From assembly GCA_017525225.1 (NCBI GenBank), contig JAFXTB010000021.1:1-33090 (forward strand): DNA of 33,090 nucleotides. Reading direction: 5' to 3'. The notes under the pieces were generated by a model, which was not told where the DNA came from, did no database searches, and saw only the letters and a program-made list of their open reading frames with translations. Source of the stretch: Kiritimatiellia bacterium (GTDB taxonomy: Bacteria; Verrucomicrobiota; Kiritimatiellia; RFP12; UBA1067). A program made the position numbers and the translations under genes. This document shows, in pieces, positions 1 through 7,438 of the stretch (within the stretch, counting starts at the first letter, position 1; each line of letters starts with the position of its first letter).

Positions 1-1
1 A

Positions 2-103
2 ATCCTCGTGGCGCGGAGGTGCAAGCAGGCGGGGATGCACTGGCGTCACCACAACGCCGCGTGCGTCTGCGCCATCATCGCACAGCTCAGGAGCGCGGCG
101 TAA
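2..103 (+). CDS. C-terminal fragment of an unidentified CDS, possibly a transposase
   Basis: An open frame enters from the left window edge and stops at TAA 101-103, giving 33 visible residues. They are basic and contain ARRCKQAGMHW followed by an NAACVCAIIAQLRSA tail. A Gly-Met-x-Trp followed by an Asn-Ala stretch near the C-terminus resembles the ends of several IS transposase families. That resemblance is from memory and rests on very few residues. The following gene is on the opposite strand, so this unit is separate from it. A hairpin-like inverted repeat lies just downstream at 140-171. It could equally be the tail of an ordinary gene. Confidence 0.35.
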   Translation: MLVARRCKQAGMHWRHHNAACVCAIIAQLRSAA

Positions 104-139
104 TATGGCTCAGATTTTCAACGAATTAAAATCACACCC

Positions 140-171
140 CCCAGGGAATCAACCAGCACGGTGTCCCTGGG
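140..171. repeat. Inverted repeat, possible bidirectional terminator between convergent genes
   Basis: CCCAGGGA (140-147) and TCCCTGGG (164-171) form a perfect 8-bp stem around a 16-nt loop. It lies between the 3' ends of the fragment stopping at 103 and the reverse-strand gene ending at 196. That is where a terminator shared by convergent genes would sit. No T-run follows on either strand, so a mobile-element end is an alternative. Confidence 0.35.
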
Positions 172-195
172 ATGATATCAATGTGGACTATGATG

Positions 196-750
196 TCATA
201 GCTTCTGTTCCATCTCCTTGAAGTTCAAGCCTTCGAGCGAAACATACAGCTTTCGCATCGCGGGATATGGAGTGTATTCTTCACCACCGTAGTCGGCTGC
301 CAGTTCTTCCGGACATTGCGCCTCTAATCCCCATAGAAGATTCACGCTTGACCATTCAGACGCCTTGAGGCAGCCAAGGTTGGCGCGGATGCGTTCCGCC
401 AGCCGCTTGTAGCGCATTAGCGTGGCATAGCGCGAACGCAGATAGCCGTCCTGTTCCAAAAACTTGCGGATGCCGTTCGTTCGTCCGCGGAACGGTGTCG
501 ATTCGTCTATCCCAAAGCCATCACATTCGAATCGCGGCGCATGGGACGCCGCAAGATTGTCCATCAGCGCCGCCATCCGAAGGATGCCCTCGGATGATCC
601 TCTTGCTTCGCGCAAGGCTTCCTTGAGTTCTGCGAGAGTTGGACATTCCTTGAACAAGGTGACCTTGTCAAAATCGTAAATGCCTTCCGGTCGACGGTTC
701 CGGCGGCGCCTCCAGTTTGATTTTTCCCTGTCCATTTTTGATGTCGGCAT
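196..750 (-). CDS. Hypothetical protein, 184 aa
   Basis: I do not recognise this family. The protein is soluble, has no signal peptide or membrane segment, and begins with a strongly basic stretch (MDREKSNWRRRRNRR). It contains helical segments such as LAELKEALREARGSSEG and a central RGRTNGIRKFLEQDGYLR. An ATG at 748-750 opens the frame and no Shine-Dalgarno sequence precedes it. A strong extended -10 (757-762) puts the predicted transcript start at or next to this ATG, so the message may be leaderless; an internal ATG (MDREK, codon 6) is the alternative. It is divergent from the operon that starts at 877. A 12-bp direct repeat (122-133 and 787-798) brackets the gene, which might mean it arrived as a small insert. 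Confidence 0.65.
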   Translation of the reverse strand: MPTSKMDREKSNWRRRRNRRPEGIYDFDKVTLFKECPTLAELKEALREARGSSEGILRMAALMDNLAASHAPRFECDGFGIDESTPFRGRTNGIRKFLEQDGYLRSRYATLMRYKRLAERIRANLGCLKASEWSSVNLLWGLEAQCPEELAADYGGEEYTPYPAMRKLYVSLEGLNFKEMEQKL

Positions 751-756
751 GGGATT

Positions 757-765
757 ATTATATCA
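757..765 (-). promoter_or_regulatory. Extended -10 promoter of the 184-aa gene
   Basis: On the reverse strand the sequence reads TGATATAAT, with -10 TATAAT at 757-762 and TGn at 763-765. No convincing -35 is visible. The -10 ends 7 bp before the ATG at 750, so transcription would start about at the start codon. Confidence 0.5.
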
Positions 766-824
766 TATTTACTGGTGTTTTTGGGGCGAATTAAAATCGG
801 CGGAAGGTAGGGTAAAATCCAATA

Positions 825-830
825 TATAAT
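825..830 (+). promoter_or_regulatory. Candidate -10 for the nuclease-like/phosphatase/dnaE operon
   Basis: TATAAT at 825-830 lies about 47 bp before the preferred ATG at 877. It overlaps an alternative upstream ATG at 829, which argues against that start. There is no clear -35 or TGn element, so the call is weak. Confidence 0.35.
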
Positions 831-876
831 GTTCGCCAAAAAGCAAACATCAGATAAAAACAAAGGAAAAACAATA

Positions 877-1761
877 ATGAACAACAATGACAACACAAGA
901 AAGCAGATGATAGACGATGAAATTGGCTACTTCTTCGGGTTCTCCCGCGGAAGCTATGGCGAGGTGCTGGGCGACATGAGCCGTACCAGGGTAAATTCGT
1001 GCCTGACGAGCTCGGTACCGCTTGCGGAATTCTGGCAGCCCGCGAACCTGGACAAGATCGGCAAGATGTTTTCGGAGCATCTTCCGAACTTCAATCCGGT
1101 CTGCGCGCTCAAGTTCTTCGAGTTCCCCACAGACGCGCTTTTTGACGGCGAGCGCGTCGGACGTCCGTCAATGACGGACATCATGGTGCTCGATGCCGGC
1201 GTAAAGGTTGCCATCGAAGGCAAGATGACGGAATATGTCCGTTTCGCGGACAAGACCATCCGCGAATGGCTTGAGGAAATGCCCAGCAGCACGGACATCA
1301 TGCTCCGCCGCCGTGTCCTGAGGGCGTGGATAAGCTATATCCACAATGCCGGCTGCAGCGGCCTTGCCGATTACGCCGAGTTCATGAAGAGCTGCATGGA
1401 CGTCTCGTACCAGTTCCTGCACCGTACGGCTTCCGCCTGCAACAAGGCCGGAAAGGGCACCGATTCGACGCCGGTGCTCGTGTACCAGCTATTCTTCGAT
1501 GCCGCCGATGCCGTACACATCGAGAAGCTGCAGGCATTCAAGGCCGATCTCCGCAGGTGGGCTGTCGCGCTCAAGCTTCAGAACATGAAGTTCCTGGTCG
1601 TCTCCGTGCCCGTCGTGAACATGGATGAGGTCAAGCGTCGCTTCAACGGCTGGCATGGCGAAATCTTCGACGCAATGCGCAATCAGACCATCTACATGTT
1701 CGACTTCGACGCCATTACCGTCGAGACCGTCGTAAGCGACAAGGCGACAGGCAATGCATGA
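877..1761 (+). CDS. PD-(D/E)XK-like hypothetical protein heading the dnaE operon
   Basis: The 294-aa product is probably a restriction-endonuclease-fold protein. The sequence SMTDIMVL...VAIEGKMTE supplies Asp101, Glu114 and Lys116 in the D-(X)n-E-X-K order expected of that fold, with hydrophobic strands on either side. The rest is mainly alpha-helical and has no signal peptide. No methyltransferase or specificity subunit lies beside it. I chose ATG 877 because AAAGGAAAA precedes it at a usual distance and because the upstream ATG at 829 falls inside a TATAAT box. The stop overlaps the start of the histidine phosphatase by 8 bp, so the two are probably translationally coupled. The biological role is unknown, and the nuclease assignment is an inference from one motif. 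Confidence 0.75.
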   Translation: MNNNDNTRKQMIDDEIGYFFGFSRGSYGEVLGDMSRTRVNSCLTSSVPLAEFWQPANLDKIGKMFSEHLPNFNPVCALKFFEFPTDALFDGERVGRPSMTDIMVLDAGVKVAIEGKMTEYVRFADKTIREWLEEMPSSTDIMLRRRVLRAWISYIHNAGCSGLADYAEFMKSCMDVSYQFLHRTASACNKAGKGTDSTPVLVYQLFFDAADAVHIEKLQAFKADLRRWAVALKLQNMKFLVVSVPVVNMDEVKRRFNGWHGEIFDAMRNQTIYMFDFDAITVETVVSDKATGNA

Positions 1762-2455
1762 ACCTGCGGAAATCACGCTTAAGGATGTCGCCGACGGATT
1801 GCAGAGCGGAAACCGCGTCGCAATTCTCGTGCGACATGCCGAGCGACCACCGCTTCCCACGAACGACCCGACATTCGGACGCGACCTGCCGTTGACCGAA
1901 CAAGGTGTTGCGGACGCGACGCGCTATGGGCGCGAATTAGGGCAGTTGACATGCCGAGATCAGATGGTGGTGTCCGCAGGCGGCAACCGCCGCTGCATGG
2001 AGACTGCCTTCCACATGCTTGCGGGCATGGGGCTGGACATGGAAGACGAGCGTTATGTCGTCATTGACGATCCATACCTTGGTGGTCGTACCTACTATTT
2101 TGGGGATGTTGCCGAACGCATGGCGCTCGCAAATGCCGAGAACTATCTGGGAAGTCTAAATACATATTTTCGTGACGGACGGCAAAAAGGCTTCAACGAA
2201 CTCCATGTTTCCACCTCGCTTCTCGCCGGACACCTTCTCTACCATTATGACGCACCGCTTTTCATCGGCATCACCCATGATCTGAACATCGCCTGCTTCC
2301 TCGCGGGCAATGGCGCCGTCGCATCGTTTACAGAGGAATCGTGGCCCAGCTTCCTCGATGCCGCCGTGCTTTTCATCCAACCCGACTACACCACGACATG
2401 CCGCCTGCTGCGGTCACCAACGACAAATTGCCAACCCTGCATTTCCAAGCCATGA
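1754..2455 (+). CDS. Histidine phosphatase superfamily protein
   Basis: This 233-aa protein belongs to the phosphoglycerate-mutase-like (branch 1/2) histidine phosphatases. ILVRHAERPP supplies the phospho-accepting His28 with Arg27, SAGGNRRCMETA is the second Arg-containing motif, and GITHDLN provides the second catalytic His (His175). These enzymes form a phosphohistidine intermediate and hydrolyse phosphate esters; the substrate cannot be predicted here. There is no signal peptide, so it is probably cytoplasmic. It overlaps the upstream nuclease-like gene by 8 bp and the dnaE start by 4 bp (ATGA at 2452-2455), so it is the middle gene of a tightly coupled operon. The C-terminal 25 or so residues (TTTCRLLRSPTTNCQPC) look unstructured and may exist mainly to reach the overlap. 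Confidence 0.85.
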   Translation: MHEPAEITLKDVADGLQSGNRVAILVRHAERPPLPTNDPTFGRDLPLTEQGVADATRYGRELGQLTCRDQMVVSAGGNRRCMETAFHMLAGMGLDMEDERYVVIDDPYLGGRTYYFGDVAERMALANAENYLGSLNTYFRDGRQKGFNELHVSTSLLAGHLLYHYDAPLFIGITHDLNIACFLAGNGAVASFTEESWPSFLDAAVLFIQPDYTTTCRLLRSPTTNCQPCISKP

Positions 2456-5400
2456 AACACGCTACCGATTTCGTTCACTTGCATCTGCACACCAGCTATT
2501 CGCTCCTTGACGGACAATGCCGCATCCGACCGCTCGTCAGGCGCGCCCGCGAACTTGGCATGCGCGCGCTTGCCGTCACGGACCACGGCAACCTCTTTGC
2601 GCTCAAGGAATTCTTCAACGAATGTCACTCCAAGGACGAAGACGCCTACGGCAAGGAGCTGGCGTCAAAGACTATCAAGCCCATACTCGGATGCGAAGCC
2701 TACATCACGGACGGTTCGTACCTAGAGCGCGATGCGAAGGAAACGCGCTCACATCTCTGCCTTCACGCATTGTCGCCTGTTGGATACCACAATCTCGTGA
2801 AGCTCATCTCCGAAGCGCACATGCACGGGAAATACTATGGCCGGCCGCGAATCGACCGCGATCTGCTCGTGCGCTACCATGAGGGACTTCATTGCTCGTC
2901 TGCTTGTCTCGCAGGAGAAATCGCACGCGCCATCGTTGCGGGACGCATGGACGTGGCCCGGCGGACGGCAAAATGGTACAAGGAGCTGTTTGGCGACAAC
3001 TATTCGCTTGAATTGATGGAACACGACAGCACGGCACATCCTGAAATGAATGCGAATGTCCTCGCGCGCCAGCAGCTGGTCACGCGCGGCGTGCTGACGC
3101 TCGCCAAGGAACTCGGCATCCGCGTCATTGCGACAAACGATGTGCACTTCATCAACGCGGAGGACAACGATTCGCACGATGTGCTCTTGTGCATCTCGAC
3201 GGGCAAGAAGCTTTCCGACCCGATGAAGTTCACCGAAGACGACAAAAACGGACGCATGGTCTATACCGGCGAAGAGTGGTTCAAGTCCGGCGACGACATG
3301 CTGAAGATATTCGGCGAGCATCCTGAAGTGCTGAAAAACACCATGGAAGTCGCCGAACGCGTCGAGGCGATCGAACTGGACGTCAAGCCGCCCAAGATGC
3401 CAATCTTCCCTCTTCCGCCAGGATTCGCTTCAGAGGACGAATATCTAGACCATCTTACCTTCAAGGGTGCGGTCGAGCGTTGGGGCGACCCGTTGCCTGA
3501 AAATGTGCGCGCGCGCCTTGACGAAGAACTTGCGATCATCCACGGAATGAAGTTCCCCGGCTATTTCCTCATCGTCCAAGACTACATCCATGCCGCCCGT
3601 GAAAAGCTGGGCGTGTGGGTTGGACCGGGACGCGGCTCGGCGGCGGGGTCGGCAGTCGCGTACGCGCTTGGCATCACAAATGTCGATCCGATCAAGTACG
3701 GACTCCTCTTCGAACGGTTTCTCAATCCTGAACGCGTCTCCATGCCGGATATCGATGTCGATTTCGATGACGCCGGCCGCGCGAAAGTGTTGCAATACGT
3801 GGTGGACACCTACGGACAGGACCGCGTGGCCCATATCGTGACCTTTGCCCAAATGGCGCCCAAGAGCGCGATCCGGGATGTCGGACGCGTGATGGGCTTT
3901 CCTCCGGCGGAGACGACGAAACTGGCCGCGCTCATCCCCAAGACGCCTAAGACAACTTTTGAATCCGCACTGGAAGAATCGCAGGAACTCAGGCATGTCT
4001 GCGATGACAAGTCCAACGCCGCCGTCTATCAGCTCATGCAGCGTGCGCGTCACCTTGACGGAAGCCTGCGCCAGCCTGGCGTGCACGCATGCGGTGTAAT
4101 CATTGCGCGCGATCCGCTGACGGAAACGCTGCCTGTCATGCCGACGCCCGACGAGCCGCTTCTCACGACGCAGTACGACTGCCACTATGTCGAATCCGTA
4201 GGACTCCTCAAGATGGACTTTCTCGGACTCAAGACCCTCACCGTAGAAAAGGAATGTGTCGCGCTTCTCAAGGAGCGCCGGGGCATTGATCTCGACATCG
4301 AACGCATCCCGATCGACGACAAGGCCACATACGAACTGTTCGGCAGGGGTGAAACAACAGGTCTTTTCCAGTTCGAATCGAACGGCATGAAGAATTACCT
4401 TCAGCAGCTCAAGCCCAGCCGATTCGAGGAACTTGTCGCGATGAATGCGCTCTATCGTCCGGGACCGCTCGAGAAGATTCCTTCTTTCATCGCGCGAAAG
4501 CAGGGCCGTGAACCTGTCGCCTACGACCACCCGCTCATGGAGGACATATTGAAGGAAACATACGGCGTTACCGTCTATCAGGAACAGGTCATGCTGCTTT
4601 CACGTAGGCTCGGCGGCTTCACGCGTGCCGATTCCGACAACCTTCGCAAGGCGATGGGAAAGAAAGATCCGGAAACCATGCGAAAAATCTTCTCGAAGTT
4701 CGAAAACGGCTGCCTTGCGAATCCTCAATTCAGGGAAGCGCCGTGCGCCGTCTCGGATGCCAAGGCCCGCGCACTCGTCGCAAAGATATGGAAGGACTGG
4801 TCGGAGTTCGCCAAGTATGCGTTCAACAAGTCGCACGCCGTGTGCTACGCGTGGGTCGCGTACCAGACGGGCTATCTCAAGGCGCATTATCCAATAGAGT
4901 TCATGTGTGCGCAGATATCGTCGGAACTGGGCGGCGACCCGAAGAAGTATGCCGCGATGCTTGCTGAGGCGCGGAGCATGAAGATAGCCATCCTTCCGCC
5001 GGATGTGAATGATTCCATCGCGCACTTCTCGCCGTCAAAGGACGGCGGGCGAATACGTTATGGATTCTCCGGCATCAAGGATGTGGGCGAGGCGGCGGCT
5101 GAGGCGATCGTGTCGGAGCGCAAACGGAACGGACCGTATGCAGGCATTTCCGACTTTGCCACGCGCCTTGCGGGAAGCGGTGTCCTGACCAAAAGGCTGC
5201 TCGAAAATCTCATCTGCGCAGGCGCGTTCGATTCGTTTTGTGCGAAAGGTTCCCGCCTCCATCGCGCGATGTTGTTCTGCAATGTAGACACTGTCATTGC
5301 GCGAGCAAACGCCGAACACAAGCGCCGTCTTTCGGGACAGACGGATTTCTTTGCGGCGATGGAGGGCGAGGCGGCAACAGGCGATGAAACGCTGGAGGAC

Positions 5401-6108
5401 TCGCCGCGCTGGTCGAGATCAAAGATGCTCAAAGATGAATTCAGGCTTACCGGCATGTATCTTACCGGACATCCGTTGGCACGGTGGCGGCAGTTGTTCG
5501 CGTCGCGCGTTTACATGACCGTGCAAGATGTCGCCACTCTCGCAAAGAAACTGGAACCGGACGAGCGCCGTCCCGTAAAGATGCTCGGGATGGTTTCTTC
5601 AGTCAGGGTGATGCCTGGAGGAGGCAATACGAAGAACGGGAAGCGCTCAAGGGATTGGTCGGTCGTCAAGTTTACCGATGAAACGGGCGAGATGGAGGCG
5701 TGCGCATTCAGCAAATGCCATGCGTCTGTCTCGGAATGGATTGGCAATGCGGCAGGAGTGCCTGTATTGATGGAGGGAACCGTGTCCTGCAACCGTGTGG
5801 AAGGCGAAGAGACTATGCGCATCCGCTTCGCGCTAGATGCGATTATGCCATTAGACGGCAGTGCGCCGATCGCCGGCAAGCTTGCGGTTGAAATGGCTTA
5901 CGAAGACGAACAGCTTGTAGAGCGAACCATTAAACTATGCAAAGTCCTCAAGAGGCACCCAGGCCGAACACCGGTCTGCATAAACCTGAAATACTCAACC
6001 GGCACAGTCGTCACCATCGCCCTGTGCGAGCATGTATCCCTCACCAGTGAACTTCTTGAAGCAATCGACTCTATCGTCTGTAAAAACGGATATTCAATGC
6101 AAGGTTAA
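2452..6108 (+). CDS. dnaE: DNA polymerase III subunit alpha
   Basis: This is the replicative polymerase catalytic subunit, 1218 aa, of the DnaE1 type. An N-terminal PHP domain (about 5-275) starts with VHLHLHTSYSLLDG and keeps AVTDHGNLF, GCEAYI and NDVHFI, so its metal-binding set looks largely intact and proofreading by this domain is possible. The polymerase core has GPGRGSAAGS (about 391-400) and PDIDVDF (432-438) with catalytic aspartates. The third Asp is at 589 in LLKMDFLGLKTL. Helix-hairpin-helix (about 898-930) and OB-fold (about 1040-1120) regions follow. The start ATG 2452 overlaps the phosphatase stop as ATGA and is followed directly by the conserved PHP beginning; the longer open frame to 2341 adds nothing conserved. 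Sharing an operon with a nuclease-like gene and a phosphatase is unusual. Confidence 0.97.
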   Translation: MKHATDFVHLHLHTSYSLLDGQCRIRPLVRRARELGMRALAVTDHGNLFALKEFFNECHSKDEDAYGKELASKTIKPILGCEAYITDGSYLERDAKETRSHLCLHALSPVGYHNLVKLISEAHMHGKYYGRPRIDRDLLVRYHEGLHCSSACLAGEIARAIVAGRMDVARRTAKWYKELFGDNYSLELMEHDSTAHPEMNANVLARQQLVTRGVLTLAKELGIRVIATNDVHFINAEDNDSHDVLLCISTGKKLSDPMKFTEDDKNGRMVYTGEEWFKSGDDMLKIFGEHPEVLKNTMEVAERVEAIELDVKPPKMPIFPLPPGFASEDEYLDHLTFKGAVERWGDPLPENVRARLDEELAIIHGMKFPGYFLIVQDYIHAAREKLGVWVGPGRGSAAGSAVAYALGITNVDPIKYGLLFERFLNPERVSMPDIDVDFDDAGRAKVLQYVVDTYGQDRVAHIVTFAQMAPKSAIRDVGRVMGFPPAETTKLAALIPKTPKTTFESALEESQELRHVCDDKSNAAVYQLMQRARHLDGSLRQPGVHACGVIIARDPLTETLPVMPTPDEPLLTTQYDCHYVESVGLLKMDFLGLKTLTVEKECVALLKERRGIDLDIERIPIDDKATYELFGRGETTGLFQFESNGMKNYLQQLKPSRFEELVAMNALYRPGPLEKIPSFIARKQGREPVAYDHPLMEDILKETYGVTVYQEQVMLLSRRLGGFTRADSDNLRKAMGKKDPETMRKIFSKFENGCLANPQFREAPCAVSDAKARALVAKIWKDWSEFAKYAFNKSHAVCYAWVAYQTGYLKAHYPIEFMCAQISSELGGDPKKYAAMLAEARSMKIAILPPDVNDSIAHFSPSKDGGRIRYGFSGIKDVGEAAAEAIVSERKRNGPYAGISDFATRLAGSGVLTKRLLENLICAGAFDSFCAKGSRLHRAMLFCNVDTVIARANAEHKRRLSGQTDFFAAMEGEAATGDETLEDSPRWSRSKMLKDEFRLTGMYLTGHPLARWRQLFASRVYMTVQDVATLAKKLEPDERRPVKMLGMVSSVRVMPGGGNTKNGKRSRDWSVVKFTDETGEMEACAFSKCHASVSEWIGNAAGVPVLMEGTVSCNRVEGEETMRIRFALDAIMPLDGSAPIAGKLAVEMAYEDEQLVERTIKLCKVLKRHPGRTPVCINLKYSTGTVVTIALCEHVSLTSELLEAIDSIVCKNGYSMQG

Positions 6109-6145
6109 CCGTGTAGAACATGTAGATCAACTGGCTCCAGAGATA

Positions 6146-6154
6146 TGGTATAAT
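6146..6154 (+). promoter_or_regulatory. Extended -10 promoter of the 283-aa nuclease-like gene
   Basis: TGGTATAAT, with -10 at 6149-6154, lies 37 bp before the ATG at 6191. No good -35 hexamer is seen at the expected distance, as is common for extended -10 promoters. Confidence 0.6.
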
Positions 6155-6190
6155 AAATCCGGTTTCACGACAAAAAGGAGGGATGTTCAT

Positions 6191-7042
6191 ATGAACAACA
6201 CAACTTCAAATGGCATGATAAATGTACCAATCGAAGCACGCTCGATATTTCGGGTATTGGCTATTCGTAAAGTTGTTGAAAACCCAAGTCTGGTCGCAGA
6301 ATTATCAGAACGAATTGAAGAAATCATTAAGGCAATTCCGCCTGCAAGCCGATTTGACAGGATAAAAAATGGCAAAGACTTTCTCGCTTACCGAACGCGT
6401 CATGAAGGTTCAGCAGAATTAAAAGATAAGATTACGAACATGCGTGAAGAAGATCTATGCCGATCAACCTCTGCCTTTTTTGGGGAATGTGGAGGCCTTG
6501 GAACGGTATTTGACTACCAGATACCTCTTGCGGAATCACGCGATAAGGGAGACGGCGTAATTGACATGCTCTCTTTGAGTACCGATCGTAAGACAATTTA
6601 CGTTATCGAAGCTAAAAAATGGAATTCAACAGAACATCCCCTAAGAGCAATTTTTGAGGCCATCACATTTTGGCGGATGATTACGGATCATAATGAAAAC
6701 GAATCGGATAAGTTTGCTAAGTCTGGAGAAGGATTCATTGAAACGTACAACCAATCACGCTTGAAAATGAAAACGCGATCTAAATCACCAATACGCCTCC
6801 CAGAAAACATACCTAATGGCAAAATACCGAGTGGCGCAGACTTTATTCCTGCCATACTTATTAGCAAAAACCGCAAAGTAGGTACTACATACAATAAGCT
6901 CACACAGGCAAGCGATCTTTATAAATCTCTGTATCATACTATCCACACACTGACGAAGCTAAAGTGCTTCACCTATGGTGTCAATGGAAGTGATGAAAAT
7001 GGGATAGAAATAGAAGATGAGACTAATTTGCTGTCACCTTAA
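6191..7042 (+). CDS. PD-(D/E)XK-like hypothetical protein, AT-rich, likely acquired
   Basis: The 283-aa product has an N-terminal helical region and a restriction-endonuclease-like core. GDGVIDMLSLS...TIYVIEAKKW gives Asp125, Glu140 and Lys142, the canonical D-(X)n-E-A-K arrangement. A helix rich in aromatic residues (AIFEAITFWRMITDH) follows, as in many nucleases of this fold. I chose ATG 6191 because AAGGAGGG precedes it at 6 to 7 nt and an extended -10 lies upstream; the in-frame open stretch back to 6032 runs into dnaE. Codon use is much AT-richer than in the surrounding genes, which suggests recent transfer. There is no partner methyltransferase. The DNA-cleaving role is an inference; an RNA-acting or inactive protein is possible. 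Confidence 0.8.
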   Translation: MNNTTSNGMINVPIEARSIFRVLAIRKVVENPSLVAELSERIEEIIKAIPPASRFDRIKNGKDFLAYRTRHEGSAELKDKITNMREEDLCRSTSAFFGECGGLGTVFDYQIPLAESRDKGDGVIDMLSLSTDRKTIYVIEAKKWNSTEHPLRAIFEAITFWRMITDHNENESDKFAKSGEGFIETYNQSRLKMKTRSKSPIRLPENIPNGKIPSGADFIPAILISKNRKVGTTYNKLTQASDLYKSLYHTIHTLTKLKCFTYGVNGSDENGIEIEDETNLLSP

Positions 7043-7082
7043 GCCTAAGTAAATCGTCGAATCTGATGACAGCGTCAAAGTA

Positions 7083-7100
7083 TCCGTTGGCTTCAACGGA
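7083..7100. terminator. Hairpin after the 283-aa gene, weak terminator candidate
   Basis: TCCGTTG and CAACGGA pair perfectly over 7 bp around a GCTT loop. The sequence after it (GGGAGCC) has no T-run, so intrinsic termination is uncertain. Confidence 0.3.
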
Positions 7101-7229
7101 GGGAGCCATATAAATCTTTTGGACATCCTAAGATTTGATTAAGAACGATATGCGTAACCCCCGCATGTCTGTATTACAGTTTGTCTCACACCTTAACCAA
7201 CTATCAATATAAAGTACCTACCAGCAGAT

Positions 7230-7302
7230 AAGAATTATTACGCATAAGATTCTCATTTAGTTCCACCGAACATTAAGATTTATTACGCGTAGAATTCTCA
7301 TT
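7230..7302. repeat. Pair of 28-bp direct repeats, period 45
   Basis: The units at 7230-7257 and 7275-7302 agree at 24 of 28 positions. Both share the core TTATTACGC and end in TTCTCATT. The spacing between unit starts is 45 bp. A degenerate third copy may begin near 7303 (TCACGTATAGTTCTGTT). Too few units exist for a CRISPR array. Confidence 0.7.
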
Positions 7303-7438
7303 GTCACGTATAGTTCTGTTTTGCGTCTTTTTTGGAGGAATTATTTGCACATATTGGCAGAGAAGTGTTGTGCTGAGATTACGGTGCGTATGAAATTTTG
7401 AACTCTCTCTGCGGCTCTGCGGGAAAAATAAATCCCTG

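Larger units (their letters stand above)
7043..7438. other. AT-rich gap with a hairpin and a 28-bp direct repeat
   Basis: No convincing gene is seen in these 396 bases. A hairpin with stems TCCGTTG (7083-7089) and CAACGGA (7094-7100) lies 41 bp after the stop of the 283-aa gene and may end its transcript, although no T-run follows. A 28-bp near-repeat lies at 7230-7257 and 7275-7302. The base composition matches the upstream gene rather than the GC-rich transposase gene that follows. Confidence 0.5.

Noticed and set aside
829-876. Longer N-terminus for the 294-aa nuclease-like protein
   Set aside because: ATG 829 overlaps a TATAAT box, while ATG 877 has its own ribosome-binding site.
2341-2451. 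Longer N-terminus for DnaE
   Set aside because: The added 37 residues lie inside the histidine phosphatase gene and precede the universally conserved PHP start.
877-7042. Restriction-modification system formed by the two nuclease-like genes
   Set aside because: No methyltransferase or specificity subunit is encoded anywhere in the window.
7230-7302. CRISPR array
   Set aside because: Only two units with imperfect identity and a 17-nt spacer; no cas genes nearby.
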